From Gnomoniopsis sp. IMI 355080 (Eukaryota > Ascomycota > Sordariomycetes > Diaporthales > Gnomoniaceae): 64,000 nucleotides of DNA. The stretch is from positions 32,908 to 96,907 of the forward strand of contig JAPEVC010000140.1 of NCBI GenBank assembly GCA_027946555.1, given 5' to 3'. The notes below the pieces were generated by a model. That model was not told the DNA's origin. It saw only the letters and a program-made list of their open reading frames with translations, and ran no database searches. Positions 11,187-22,814 of the stretch are shown one piece after another. A program made the translations under genes and the position numbers. Numbering within the stretch: the first letter of the stretch is position 1; each line of letters opens with the position of its first letter.

Positions 11187-11996
11187 TTATATTGAGATTT
11201 GCTCGTCAGGTCTATCGAGTTCAAACACCTTTTCAAGCTGGGCGATATCGAGAAATTCGAATGAAGGGGAATGTATTGAGTAATGTTCACCAAAGTCGTC
11301 GAGTGAAAATGACTTTGACATCACCTGTCCATCCTCAAGCTCTGCCCAACAACGTTCTGGCTTGTCGTCAACGGAACTCAATCCTAGCAAAGGCCCCAGA
11401 TGCGTTTCAGCTGACTGAATCATCACAACCGGTGTTTCCTTAGGCATTCCTTGATTCCTGTCACTACTGCGTCTTGAGGGGTTTGAGTTCGAAGGTCGAC
11501 TGCGACTCAAGGAAGCCCCAAAGGACTTTGGCGTAAGATGATAGTGCGCTTTGAATTGTCGATGCAGATGCGCTCCGCTGATGCCCAATTCTCTGGCAAA
11601 TGCTTCAACCGTCCATGACGTTCCCGCAGTTTGCGCTGCGACGATCCGATCGCGCAAGCACTGCGCGAGCAGTCGACCCTCATTGCCTCGGCTCCATTCG
11701 TCATTACAAGGCTGACACCTCTTACAAGGTCGATAGCCAGTATGAATGGCTTGGTTCTGGTTATCGAAGAACACGACGTTCGATCTGCGTGCAAGACGCC
11801 CTGGGCAAGTCGGACGACAGAAGATACGTGTGGAAATAGCGCCGTAGAAGAACAATGAGTTGGCGGCGCCGTCGCGACGAGACACCGCAAGCCAGCGCGA
11901 CGAATCCAAGGCGTTCGTGGAATGAGCCATGTTGTGAACCGATGCTTTACCGATTCTTTCCCATCTCAGTGTTCGATGAGCACGCAACGAGGCCAA
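11187..11996 (-). CDS. Ada-like zinc-binding/HTH protein
   Basis: Single-exon 269-residue protein with the metal-binding domain of bacterial Ada. SLFFYGAISTRIFCRPTC gives the first two Cys ligands (CxxxC), and GYRPCKRCQPC the second pair (CxxC). In Ada this domain holds zinc and one Cys takes methyl groups from DNA phosphotriesters. Next comes an AraC-like helix-turn-helix segment around TSWTVEAFARELGISGAHLHRQFKAHYHLTPK (two stretches). The C-terminal ~100 residues are Ser-rich and then acidic, with no O6-methylguanine methyltransferase motif (PCHR), so it is not a full Ada. It could be a DNA-alkylation sensor or a plain transcription regulator. The Met at 11930 is an alternative start that still includes the whole zinc domain. 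Confidence 0.88.
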   Translation of the reverse strand: MASLRAHRTLRWERIGKASVHNMAHSTNALDSSRWLAVSRRDGAANSLFFYGAISTRIFCRPTCPGRLARRSNVVFFDNQNQAIHTGYRPCKRCQPCNDEWSRGNEGRLLAQCLRDRIVAAQTAGTSWTVEAFARELGISGAHLHRQFKAHYHLTPKSFGASLSRSRPSNSNPSRRSSDRNQGMPKETPVVMIQSAETHLGPLLGLSSVDDKPERCWAELEDGQVMSKSFSLDDFGEHYSIHSPSFEFLDIAQLEKVFELDRPDEQISI

Positions 11997-12770
11997 TGTT
12001 AGATCAAAATAACATAGCCGACGACGACCTTGCTTGGCTTCCGGGCAGCTTTAATTTAACTCCATACATAATGCAGCTTACGTAACTATCTGATGGTAAT
12101 GGGCCAAACAATTAGGCCCGGAAAAGGCCGAACATTAACCACTTGTGCCAGAACTTCCGCTCCCGTAACAAGGCTACCACTAGGCCCCTTGGTATATATA
12201 GTACAGTGCATATGCTTCCAGAAGGATGGATGATCTAGGCGGGTTTTGTTCTGTAACAATATGTGACAGAAATTTTGAGCCCACTGTTCACAGAACTGAG
12301 AAGTCTGGAAAGATAGAGGACGAGTTGATAGACCAATTTGCTCCATTCCCTACGTACAATATACCTTCGATAGTACTTTGGTACCCACGGACTGTCTGGG
12401 AAAGCAGATCTCGACACCTAGCGACACCTAGCGTTGTGTCATAGTTCTTGTAAACTCCGGTCCAAAGATCCGAGTAGGATCAATTAAAAGGCCACCTTGG
12501 CGTCCTTGACCAAATTACGCAGGACAGTACCTAGGCAGATGTATTCAGCATGTGTGCCCTGGTTTGAACTGGCAAGCTGCGTGTTCATTGGCTGATTGGC
12601 TAGTTCAACATCAGTACTCGCCCGAACGCATCTGATTGGCCAGTTTAACATCAGACTCGCAAATATCTACAGATCAGGTATTTCAAAGGACCCCCAAGAT
12701 CTTCGTAGGCCGGTGCGAGGGAAATTCTTTTTTGTTTTCTTTCTTGAACCACTCTCAAACGTACTTGAAA
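11997..12770. other. shared divergent promoter region
   Basis: Lies between the divergently transcribed Ada-like and PQ-loop genes. It contains a short perfect tandem repeat (CGACACCTAG twice, around 12411-12430), and a 27-28-base imperfect direct repeat at 12594-12621 and 12634-12660. Three ATTGG boxes (reverse CCAAT) lie at 12587, 12595 and 12635. No gene is supported. Confidence 0.6.
12594..12660. repeat. imperfect direct repeat with CCAAT-type boxes
   Basis: Two copies, 12594-12621 and 12634-12660, share GATTGGC/TAGTT.AACATCAG.ACTCGC with a 40-base period. Each copy carries an ATTGG (reverse CCAAT), and a third ATTGG sits just upstream at 12587. They lie 110-185 bases before the PQ-loop start, a plausible place for HAP-complex binding. 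Confidence 0.6.
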
Positions 12771-13526
12771 ATGGACAATCCTGTTGTAGCTAATGTTTTT
12801 GGTACTTTGGGGGCTGTTCTTTGGTCGTTGCAGGTAAGCCCGTACACAGCCTTCTCCTTTCGATGCTGTATATTAACTCGCGACAAGCTTCTACCACAAA
12901 TTTGGAAAAATTGGCGCCGACACGACAGCGAATCTCTTTCGTCGACATTCTTTCTCTCATGGGCCGTTGCTGGAGTACCCCTCGGGGTCTACAACATCGC
13001 AGATGATTTCAACATTGCTCTCCAAATTCAACCCAACATCCTCATTTTCCTTAGCCTATGGACCTGGGCTCAATGCCAATACTACGGACACAAAAGACCT
13101 CTCAGACTTATTGTTCTTTCATCCCTTCTGATCGGCATGACTCTCGGCGGTATCGAAGCAGGACTGGTCTTCGCACTTAGAGTAGCAATGGCAAGAGGTC
13201 AAAAATGGGCGGCTACACTAATGGCTATTGTCGCAGCAGTTCTACTTGCAGGAGGTGTTCTAAGACATTACGTGGACACGTTCAGAACACGATCTGATGC
13301 GGGGTTGTCACTCAAATTCGCAATACTAGATGCTAGTGGAGATATCGCTTCTCTTGTCTCCGTCGTCTTCCAGCCCAGCTTGAGTATATTGGGCCTGGTT
13401 ATCTACGGTTCAGAACTTGCTATTTGGCTTGGGTTGGTTGCGATCATAATTTTTTTCCGAGTTGCTGCGACATCATCCAACAAACAACAACCTGACCCCG
13501 AGCGAGAGCTTGAGGAAGAAGGTTGA
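12771..13526 (+). CDS. PQ-loop repeat membrane protein
   Basis: Exons 12771-12833 and 12888-13526 (54-base intron, GTAAGC ... CGACAAG, phase 0) encode 233 residues. Splicing restores the first PQ-loop motif, WSLQ joined to LLPQIWKNWRRH. The rest is a series of hydrophobic helices (for example ILIFLSLWTWAQCQYY, LIVLSSLLIGMTLGGI, AATLMAIVAAVLLAGGVL), about seven in all. A second loop region, AGLSLKFAILDASGDIASL, lies before the last two helices. PQ-loop proteins include lysosomal/vacuolar amino-acid exporters and other small-solute carriers. The substrate cannot be told. The intron length is a multiple of three and has no stop, so an unspliced message would still be translated with 18 extra residues inside the first helix pair. 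Confidence 0.88.
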   Translation: MDNPVVANVFGTLGAVLWSLQVSPYTAFSFRCCILTRDKLLPQIWKNWRRHDSESLSSTFFLSWAVAGVPLGVYNIADDFNIALQIQPNILIFLSLWTWAQCQYYGHKRPLRLIVLSSLLIGMTLGGIEAGLVFALRVAMARGQKWAATLMAIVAAVLLAGGVLRHYVDTFRTRSDAGLSLKFAILDASGDIASLVSVVFQPSLSILGLVIYGSELAIWLGLVAIIIFFRVAATSSNKQQPDPERELEEEG

Positions 13527-14040
13527 AGCAACATCGTTGGCGACCCCTTTGTTCAAAACTGTCCATCTTGCGGCTCGAGCTCGGGCGCCTCAGTTCCCTT
13601 CAATACTTTAGGTCCCAACGTTCTTATCACTGCATCACTAGGGCAGGCAACTTGTTGGTAGCTATCTAGGTACTACTGGAGACAGCAGTTGCTCTGGTTG
13701 GGTTCACTGATATGGCTGGTATCTGGACAAGATTTGGCCTGGCAGCACTCACCGCAGTCGTCCATACTAGACCCTGATAATAGAAACTTGCTAATAAACA
13801 TCTTGCATTTCAAACCCTCCATTTTTGATGCCCCAATATGGAAGTTGATTCCATAGCCCGATATGCTTTTCACACCCGCCTTTGAACGCCGTCCTTGCAA
13901 CCGGGCCTATTGCGACCTCTGATGCTGTTGAATCTTTCCCAACGCTTCGCCTTTTACGCCGTCATTTCCACCAAACTTATCTCCCCCAGCCCTTTGTGTG
14001 ATCCTCGCGCCTCTACTTGATCCAGAAGAAAATCATGAAT
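13527..14040. other. intergenic, convergent
   Basis: About 0.5 kb between the converging PQ-loop and MetE-like genes. It should hold both 3' UTRs; nothing else is seen. Confidence 0.55.
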
Positions 14041-15311
14041 CTAGGGTTCTCCCCAGATCTCGTCGGCGATCTGCCGCACCAAGCCCAACTTCTTCTTCTC
14101 GTCTTCCACGCTCAAAGGGTATCCGCTCTCGTGTGTGCTGAAACCGCACTGTGGGCTTACGGCGATCTGTTTGAGGGCTTCCTCTTTGGTCTGACCAGTG
14201 CCCTCGGCCACGAACTCAGCGGCCTTATTGATGCGCTTCTTCATCTCCTCCTTGTCCTCAAGCTCGCGGAGCTTGGTGGAGATCACACCGACGACGACGT
14301 TCTTGTGCTTAGGCAGGAACTTGAGGGGCTCGAAGCCACCGGCGCGCTCGGTATCGTACTCTAGATAGAAAGTGTTGACGTTCAGGTCAGTGAAGAGCTT
14401 CTGGGCAATGATGTCGTAGGCGCCCTCGGCAAAGTGGCGGCCGCCGATGAAGTTGCCACGGCACAAGTGGACACCGGTGTGCATGTCAGCGGGGACCTTG
14501 CTGATTGAATCGTTGTACAACTTGATGTAGGCGTCGAGCAGCTCGTCAACTGTGCCGATATTGTCCTTGTCTTCGGCCCAGCCCTGGCGGAACTTTTGGG
14601 AGCAGAAGTCTGCCAATAGTCAGTTCATCTTGCAGGCTCCCATGTACACATAGAAATGGTGTCAAACTCACAAGCCAAACCAGGGTCGTCAAACTGGACG
14701 TTCCTCAGTCCAGCCTTGTAGAGAGCGTCAAGCTCAGTCTGATACGCCTTTGCCACATCCGCAAAATACTCAGCATCACTGGCATAGACACCATCCTTCC
14801 ATGCCTTGTTCTGCTTGTATCGCATGTGAAACCAGGCAGGCGTGATCATCGTCAACTTGATCTCGTTCCACTTGTTCTCGGGGACCGCAGCCTGAATGAG
14901 CTTCAACTCATGCAGGTTGCTCTTCCCACTCACGCCCTCCTTCCACCCGAGCTTCTCCCCAGCAATGACACTGTCTCCAGGCATGACTTTGCGCTCCTTC
15001 TCAATGAGCGACACCACGTCCGGGTGGTATAACCGGAACATGGACGCCTCGGCCTCTTGCAGCGCAACGGAGCCCGTGAACTCGTCCCACATGTTGCCCC
15101 AGAAGCGCGTGCGGTTGTACTCGCCAGAGCCCACGGCGCGGAAACCAGCGTCGAGCTGCAGCTTGACGACATCTGCGACGGCATCCTTCTCCAGCGTGGG
15201 CAGGTTGACGGCATCAGGGGTCTTGCCTTGGCGGATGGCCTCACGGGCATCAAGGAGGGGTTGTGGGCGGAGCAAAGAGCCCATGTGCTCGGCGCGGAAG
15301 GGGGGTGCCAT
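14041..15311 (-). CDS. MetE C-terminal-domain-like methyltransferase
   Basis: Exons (complement) 14672-15311 and 14041-14609, joined in phase 1 over a 62-base intron (GTGAGT ... TTGGCAG), give 402 residues. The join restores the family string FDDPGLAYFCSQKFRQGW. The protein corresponds to the C-terminal half of cobalamin-independent methionine synthase, a UROD/MetE-type barrel. The zinc ligands are all visible: His and Cys in MHTGVHLCRGN, Glu in YDTERAGGFEPLKFL, and Cys in VSPQCGFST. It lacks the N-terminal duplicated barrel that binds folate in full-length MetE (~760 residues), so methyl donor and acceptor are uncertain. Such short fungal homologues are common. MAPPFRAEHMGSLLRP at 15311 is the better start, though the frame also has a Met at 15347. 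Confidence 0.92.
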
Positions 15312-18096
15312 TTTGGAGGGCGGGTGGATGAGCAAAGTTACAGACAAGGCTGGACTGTTGGTAGTGGTGCGAAGTGAATCTATCTACTCGCGCACTTCAC
15401 AAGAGAGTGATGAGAAAGGAGTAAGAAGAAGAATGGCGGCGTCCTATAACCGCAAAGTTCTTTTACACTCCGCCATCCGTAAACGGAAATAGACCGACCG
15501 AGCACGGGAGTTTCCTTGATGCGGGGCGAGAATGTGGTCCAGTTTGCCCGGTACGCTATGCGGTTGGTTAAATTGAATAAAAATGGTGCGGTAATAAGCA
15601 CTGCTTATCCTGGTCGCGTCGGAGACCACTTTTAGTACACGAAACGACGTCGTGCCATTGCGACTTGTTGTGTACATACTCACGACTCGGGGTGCAAAGG
15701 GTGGTATCATTAGAATTACAGTCGTCAGGCAGGTTCGAGACGTGTGGGATAGTCTTTTCACTCGAAAGTCATCATTCAGTGTTTAAAATAACTCATATAG
15801 AGCCCACACAGAATAGACGGTTTTTAGTGTGCTTTTTTGACCCACAATACCTGTGTACATAATCTTCAACTTGTCCGAGGCGCTGAGTTCTTCTGAAGAT
15901 ATGGCTACATTGAAGAGGATACGAGATCTGCGTAGTTATCTAGTCCAGGGCTTGCATCAACTTGCAAGAATGAAGACGACCGTGATGTGTCTATGATCTC
16001 AAGCAGCGCCAGCCGTGTCGCCGAAAAGGAAGATGCTGAACTGGGAAGCCCGCCAGCGGCGTCTTGCTAGGAATCCAAGCATAGTGAATAACACAGGCTG
16101 GACACACGTCCATTCAGAAGTGATTCATTTCGAATTTCATTTTGCTTGAGAATTGTCAACAGGCACAAAAGCGAAATTCTCACAGAGTGGCGGCGGGTCT
16201 TTATAGGGTCCAACATGTAACGCAGCCACTAGGTACCTAGTCAAGCATTGATTTCCAGGAGATGTGCGTGAGCGCACAAGGTTCGAAGCTGACAGAGAAA
16301 TTGGTGATGTGGTGTATAAAAAAAGTAAAAATTGATGCTGAAGTATCCCTTGAGAAATGAGGAGGTGTCTTTAGGGCGATGTCAAATTGGAAAGTGAGAC
16401 GCAAGTTAGCGAAAGTGCCTGGGTAGTGGTCATTTATGGAACCTTGGAGTGTCGTGAACACAAATTGTAAAGGTAGAGACTGATAATTCCTGAAATGAAC
16501 CATTTGAAAAGAGACCACTTTGGAACTTCCCGCAACTGAGCACCGCAAGCACTTTGGGGAAGCTTTGACAGGTAACCATGGGTCTGCCCAGTAAAGCTGG
16601 AGATTCGATCGGCACTTTGAGTTCGAGAAGCAGTCCACTTCAAGCTCAATATCTGAGATAGTTTGCACTTATTACATGTCAGCTGAATAAGATTCCTTCC
16701 TTGTACGATGCTTCGGCAGGCTGTAAGCGGCCTGAATGATGCCATGTGCGAGTTCACAGACTGTCGCTTACAAGCTGTCAACAAAACATGAAGTCAAGGC
16801 AGTGTCTTTTCATATGTCTCAACTCATCAATTTCGAGGTCCTAGACGTTGGGAGATATGAAATAATTTCTTTTGGGCGCCAGCATCGATTGTGTGTTCTA
16901 GCCTCAGCAGCACCACCCAGTCAGACGCAAGCATTTCGCCAAGACAATACACGTTCATCGGGTCCGGATCGAAGATTCCCATGGCTAAACGCCCATTGAA
17001 AGTTGATGAGGTGTGAGATCGCTTGACAGCGGTTCTTCGTCCCATACCCTGTAGATACTGTTGCACTAAATGGCCCCAAAATGGCATATCTCGCGGGTCT
17101 AGTCTGATGATATACACAGCTCAAGCGGCCCGAACAACGTGACCGCTAGCCGGGCGAAACCCCTATGCAACCATCCGAGCGACGTCATGAGCCTCTGAAA
17201 CATTTTACATACTGCAAACTGACAGACCGACCAGTCGCGTCTCCCTAGGACCCTGGCTTGGCTTGTCCCAGGCAAGGCTGTTAGGGCTGCATGATCTGCA
17301 AACTTGGCCTCTTGAGGCTTCGTGCCCGCCTGACGCTAAGCTTTCTGGCAGATGCGATTGGGTTTTCTGTAGATTCATCTCAAAAGACTCCTTGCATTGT
17401 ACGTGCGGCCCAATGAGTGTCTTTCTGCAGCCGCCCCGAGGTATTCCTTCATACCTCAATAGGTAAACCTGCCGGTGTTGTCTCTCAGAAAGGTGGAAGA
17501 AAAACAAAAGAAGAGAAATAGGAGATAGAGGAGAAGAAGGGGACTTGTAACAGTAGGTCACGACCATTTGTTGCCGCGACTCGGAACACCTGAGGTCGAC
17601 TAGCTTCTAGCGCGGCTGAGTTTTAGGCGGAAAGCTTAAACCACATTCATTGGAATTATGGTCTGTGGTTAGTGTAAAACAATAGAGGCATCGTCCCATC
17701 GATCGCCCTTGCATAATGGACGACCGCAACTACACCCACACTGGGTCGCCAAAACGTCCATCCCAAACATGATTGGCTCCACGTCGGATAAATGCTTGAA
17801 TAATGAAAGCATTGTCGGTTACCTGTCCAAAATGTTCATTAACCTAATTTAGGCTTGCCGACGAACCGAGCCCGTACCGCTGTTGTCTCGTCACTGCTTT
17901 GCTGGGTAGACGGTAGATGTTACAGTGCCCTCATCCCATCTTTTGTCAAATATTTTAAAACCCGCAACCTGGAAGCGATCTTGTGTTACATGCGCTAGAT
18001 CTCTATCATATATATTACCAAGGCTCAGCCCGACATCTGGTCTGGCGATCATCCTTCCAAACCCAGTTCCAGCGCCCAGCACAGCCCACGACAACA
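15312..18096. other. gene-poor stretch, 2.8 kb
   Basis: No gene is supported on either strand. Open frames are all short and lack domains, signal peptides or a convincing exon chain. A TAGGTACCTAG palindrome occurs near 16230-16240. The right end should include the cutinase promoter. I see no tRNA or repeat array. Confidence 0.55.
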
Positions 18097-19064
18097 ATGG
18101 CCTCCCTTCTTCTCCTCACCGGCATACTAGCCGCCACAGCCGCCGCTCAAAATGCCACGGCCTCATCAGCATGTGTAACCGGCAGTGCCGTCCACATGAT
18201 CATAGCGCGTGCCTCGACCGAGCAGCCCGGACCAGGCATAATAGGCGCTGTCGCCACGCAGGTCGTCCAGAAGCTCCCCGGCTCCGACATGATCGCAGTG
18301 GACTACCCGGCGACACTGACTGACTATGCCAATTCCGAAGCCTCGGGCGTGGCGGCAATGACGACGCTCTTGACAGACTATGCGTCCCGGTGTCCCGATA
18401 GCAAAGTTGTCATGATGGGTTACTCGCAAGGCGCGCAAGTCGCGGCGGATGTGTTGTGCGGGACAAACGACGGGACGCTCTTCAAGTCAACGGCCGCCGT
18501 GAACAGTTCTGTCTTGGACAAAGGTAGGCTACACACACACTCGAAACCCCTAAACGAAGGAGAGTTGCAAGGAAGCATGTTTGCTGACTATTCGCACCCG
18601 GTGCAGTGACTGCCGTTGTATTGATGGGTGACCCATCTAAAGCAATGAACGAGTCGTTCATTAATGGAACGTCCACCAAAAATGGAGTAAGCAACTTCCG
18701 AGTTCTCTCACTCTGATCTTACGAATCCAGCTAACGTAATCTCCAGATTTTCCCCCGACAAAGCGTCCAGGATTGCAGCGCTATAGAAGAACGCATGGTT
18801 TCATACTGCAATGCGAACGACACCTTCTGTGACTCAGGAAGCAGTATCCAGGTGCATCTCAGCTACGTCGAGAACAATGGAACCGCGGCTATGGACTTTA
18901 TTGTATCGCAAGCGAATTCGAACGCCGGGGGGTCGTCTGGAAGTAATGGAAACGGCAATCCGACTGTATCGGGGTCGAAGTCAACCTCGAGTGCTTCGAC
19001 TATTCGCGGATTTGGCAATGCGGCGACTGCGTTGGTAATGCTCGGGCTGGGGTTGCTGTTGTAG
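18097..19064 (+). CDS. cutinase-family (CE5) serine esterase with GPI-anchor signal
   Basis: Exons 18097-18523, 18607-18686 and 18747-19064 give 274 residues. Both introns have GTAGGC/GTAAGC donors and keep frame. The signal peptide (LLLLTGILAATAAAQ) precedes the cutinase/acetylxylan-esterase fold. The catalytic Ser is in MMGYSQGAQVAADVLCG, the Asp in DTFCDSGSS and the His in IQVHLSYVEN, as in the family triad. Four or more Cys would form the usual disulfides. The C-terminus is Ser/Gly/Asn-rich followed by a hydrophobic tail (AATALVMLGLGLLL), the pattern of a GPI-anchor signal, so the enzyme is probably wall- or membrane-bound. Substrates in this family are cutin, acetylated xylan or other esters; which applies here is not decidable. 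Confidence 0.94.
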
Positions 19065-20333
19065 GTAGTGTGGGCGAAGCTCGGTTGAGGCGACGTTGTA
19101 TATAACACAAGGAAGGCCGGATGTACATATTGTGAAAGGATTTTGGGCTCAAGGAACCTGGCATATTGTATATAGTTCCACATTGCAGATGGTTGATTTT
19201 AGTATTTTCGCCTTTGGTTGGCCATGAGATACGTCTCGTTCTGATGACCGTCTGCCGCACACAACTGGAAGTCACAGCCTCGTCTCAGACAGCCCTGTCT
19301 TGGGGCACGAAAAGCACGGGCAGCATGGACATCCTCGATAAAAGGTGTATGGATCTGGTGATGAGAATAATCAACTCAGTGATGTGCTGCAATCAGGGGC
19401 AGGAGGATGAGGCTTTGAAAATCGCCCATCAACCCCCCCCCCTTCTTCTAGCAGATTGCGATCGAGCTTGACACAGCGACGTACCGGGGCAACAAATTAT
19501 GTGCGGTATTGCTCTGGGAGGTTCCTTTCGCGTTACATACATAGCAAAAACAGTGCAGAATAGCTTTGATCAAATCAAGCCGGGTCATGATAATTGTCAT
19601 TTCAATGGCAAGGTATGAAGCCATAGTACTAAGGATATTATAACCCGTATATTCAAGTCTTATCTTCGGGAAGATCAAAGGAAAGCAGCGCAGAGGATTC
19701 TTCGCAACGCCCAACATCACCACATTCACTCCGCCTTGCCCTGCCCTGGCTTGCTAGCACGATCCTTACCAACAATTCCGAGACCAGACAGCGCGGTCAT
19801 CCTCTCAAGCTCTTTGATCGTTCCCATGCCCCACTCTCGGCGTTATGAGGGGCAGATAGACTGGTACATATCCTACAACAACCACTAGGGACGAGTTCTG
19901 TATTAAAAATCCAGAAGCACCACTCTCCCACAAGAGACGCTACAGCGCGGCATCCACTCCAGCGGACCTCGTACCGTCGCACACACAGATCCATCTTAAT
20001 GCTCGCAGTTCCACGCGCTCAACCACTAAAACAAAAAAGTGGGAGCTTGGGTCGCGGTGGCAAAGAGGACTGGTGGCGGGCCCGGGGCGAGCTCAACAGC
20101 TTCCGTAGGTGCGTCGGCGTCTTATCCTGAGGGGTTTTGACCTGGCACAAATTCCTATCTCTAGACATGCTGCTACTGCCAGTGTCAATGTCACTAACAG
20201 CAACGGCAGCAACAATAGCATGTCCCCCCATTGAGATAGGCAGCCGAGGCGTGGTGTCATCAACCTAGGGTGGAGAATCTTCCGATCTGACTGCAACCGC
20301 TTCCAGTTCATTGCCACAAAACGAAAAGGGCGT

Positions 20334-20760
20334 CGAGGTCTTCCAGCGGGAGTCAGATGGGTATTCGTCAAACATTCGACTCTGATACTCGGTCCTCGAG
20401 TAGGCAGGCCTGGTGGGAGGCCTCTCGAGTGCATGTGTGTCCTACTTCCAGATACACAGCACAAGCACGTTCAACGGGAACCCAACGGAGCAACTTGCTT
20501 CAACGTCGAGCTGCTACCACTTCCCGGTCGTGCAGGTTTCTTCCAGCGGAACAGTCGAATGGACGCGTCAACGCCCAACTTTTGTCTTCATCGCTTTTTA
20601 TTTCATTTTTTTCAGCATGTGGTCCACTTCCAGATTCGCACGAGGTCTTCCAGCGGGCGGGCGGACGGAGCAACATGTTCTCTCTTGTTGGCTCCACATC
20701 GGCCTGCTTGCTTCCAGGTCGTGCGTGATCTTCCAGTGGAGTTGGGCGGACGGTGCCTCG
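20334..20760. repeat. degenerate tandem duplication, unit about 180-190 bases
   Basis: Two diverged copies can be aligned by shared words in the same order: ACTTCCAGAT at 20444 and 20626, ACGGAGCAAC at 20485 and 20665, GGTCGTGC at 20526 and 20717, each followed by TCTTCCAG. A further 17-base exact match, CGAGGTCTTCCAGCGGG, occurs at 20334-20350 and 20641-20657, hinting at a third partial copy. Nothing shows what the unit is. Confidence 0.6.
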
Positions 20761-22814
20761 ACGTCGGCTGAGCTTCGAAATTTGGTGGGAGTTGCATCTG
20801 CACGGGCTGCGAGGGCGTGGGACAGCGCGGAATAAGTCCAAGGCAGATGGTGAAGCTCGGCTTGGTGACGGAGGCGGACGCGCTCAACGCAATTCTTGGA
20901 GATTTGTAGTCTCAAGATGCGGATCGCGTCGTGGTGTTCTCGAAGCTCGACGCGGCCTGGGTCCGCAACGGGGGTGGCGGGGTGGTCAGGGCGGAACTGA
21001 AAACAATTTTTTTTTCTTCGTTTCTTTTTTCGGGTATATTTAGTGGCGTCTCGACATTTCTGCAGCCTTTCATAATCGCCATTAATGCAAAGCTTCGTAA
21101 CAGACGGGCTACAGAGCGTGCTGCTGGCGTTGAAGACCGGGTATTGAGGACTTGGATGGTGGCCGAGAAGCGACGGCCCCCGAGAAGGGGACGACGGGAG
21201 CCGTGCTCGCAACATAGAATGTTTACACCCGGAGAACAGGGTCTTCGCTAGTATTTATACTCTCACCAGCTTGGGCTGTTCTGGGAGCTGTCAGTCTAGC
21301 CCCGCTCCACTTGCACTGTCTCATTGCCATGCAGATGTTTCAGCTGCCCACGACTCGTCTCGCAGAATCGCATGATTTTGAAACAAAAGCGCTGCAGAAG
21401 CATCTCGCAACCCAACAAATATTCAGGGATTTGCCAATAGTTCCGCGAGTGGGCTCAGATCTTCGGGACAAGATGATTTCTTTCATTATTAGTCGTCGAA
21501 CACGGGCGATTCCTCGGCGATGCTGACCTCGACACAGCCCTGATTTTCCGGCCTCCAGACGATGGGCATGGGGAGAACTACCAGAATTGATAATGTTCAT
21601 ATGTCATACAGATACAGGGGGAAGAGCTACCGACTAACGACCGTGCAGCCAATGCTCGTTGTGCTCAGCCTCTTTTCAACTTCCAACATGAAGTTATAAA
21701 GCTGCCCGACTCGCTCAACAGATATATAAACAATGGATCTAAATGCTGCGATTTTTGACCGTCACAATACCCACGATGTACACGTTGCAAGTACGTTTCG
21801 TGATGCAGCTTCGTATTGTTGTAGAGTTCTCAAGCCTCACCTGCGCTCGGATGTGGGTTTTGGTGGGTTTTGCGCGGCAATGCAATTGAGAGAGCAGACT
21901 GCGGCAGGGCCCAAAGCAGAGTTAATTCTTCTTCTTGAAGATGTATCACCCTGGAAACAGTTTGTCTGGAGATAGAGTGTACCGGTTGGACGAGCCCAGC
22001 ACGTCCGTGAAGCAATTTTGCCTCAACACGAGTCCTCAGGTCGATCTCGCCATCAGCTATTTTGACAAGGCTTTTCCTATGATTATGTCCCGAGTCCTTA
22101 GGTCAGTGATCCGACGATGCAATCCCTCAGCGTGACAGCCATGACGCGGGCGATGGCGAGTCGTCTCGTGAATTATATGACTACATCCTAACAGACGTTG
22201 GAAATAACCAACTAAAGAGGGCCAGCGGGACACAGCTCTTGCCAGACAAACCAGAAGCTCGAGCAGACCACTTGCAGTCTATACAGTCCTGATGACGACT
22301 GCCAGTATTGATGGAATACGGATCTCTCACCTCAGAAGAGACTGACACCACAAAGGGAAGTTATGGTGCATGGAAGGGCACACATGTAACGACGGAACAG
22401 TTAGTATTCTGTATCTCGACACGTCAGGGAAGAAACGGCCTCTTCTTCCACAGTGGTACAAGTAGTCCGCGCTCGCCTCAATCACGACAATATCAAGTAG
22501 ACGGCCAGAATAGTGTGTCTTGCTGGGGCTTGCTCGTTAGTCACCGAGGGTGGCACCGAGGCCGGAAACCGGCCGTAAGCCGGCCGTAAGCCAGTCCGGA
22601 GATATGCCGTGGTCCGTACTTGTCCGCCGCTGATGTCACACGGGGGACCTATAGATACTTATTAGCCAATGCATACGGCCTGGAGACACTCAGTCAAAAA
22701 GAACGCGCCTAAGATCTTAGCATCGACAGACAGCAAGACTACATTGGGACATACATATTCACCTATCCCGCAAAGCAAGCATACCAACTATCTATCACCA
22801 TTCGCTTACTTACT

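Noticed and set aside
14017..15492. Plus-strand open frames opposite the MetE-like gene
   Set aside because: They mirror GC-rich codons of the real minus-strand gene and have no domain or splice logic.
16237..17567. Several minus-strand frames of 60-140 codons
   Set aside because: Overlapping in different frames, rich in rare residues, no homology pattern or credible introns.
20413..21251. Overlapping 100-200-codon frames on both strands at 20.4-21.3 kb
   Set aside because: They coincide with the degenerate duplication and GC-rich DNA, lack domains, and no frame is favoured.
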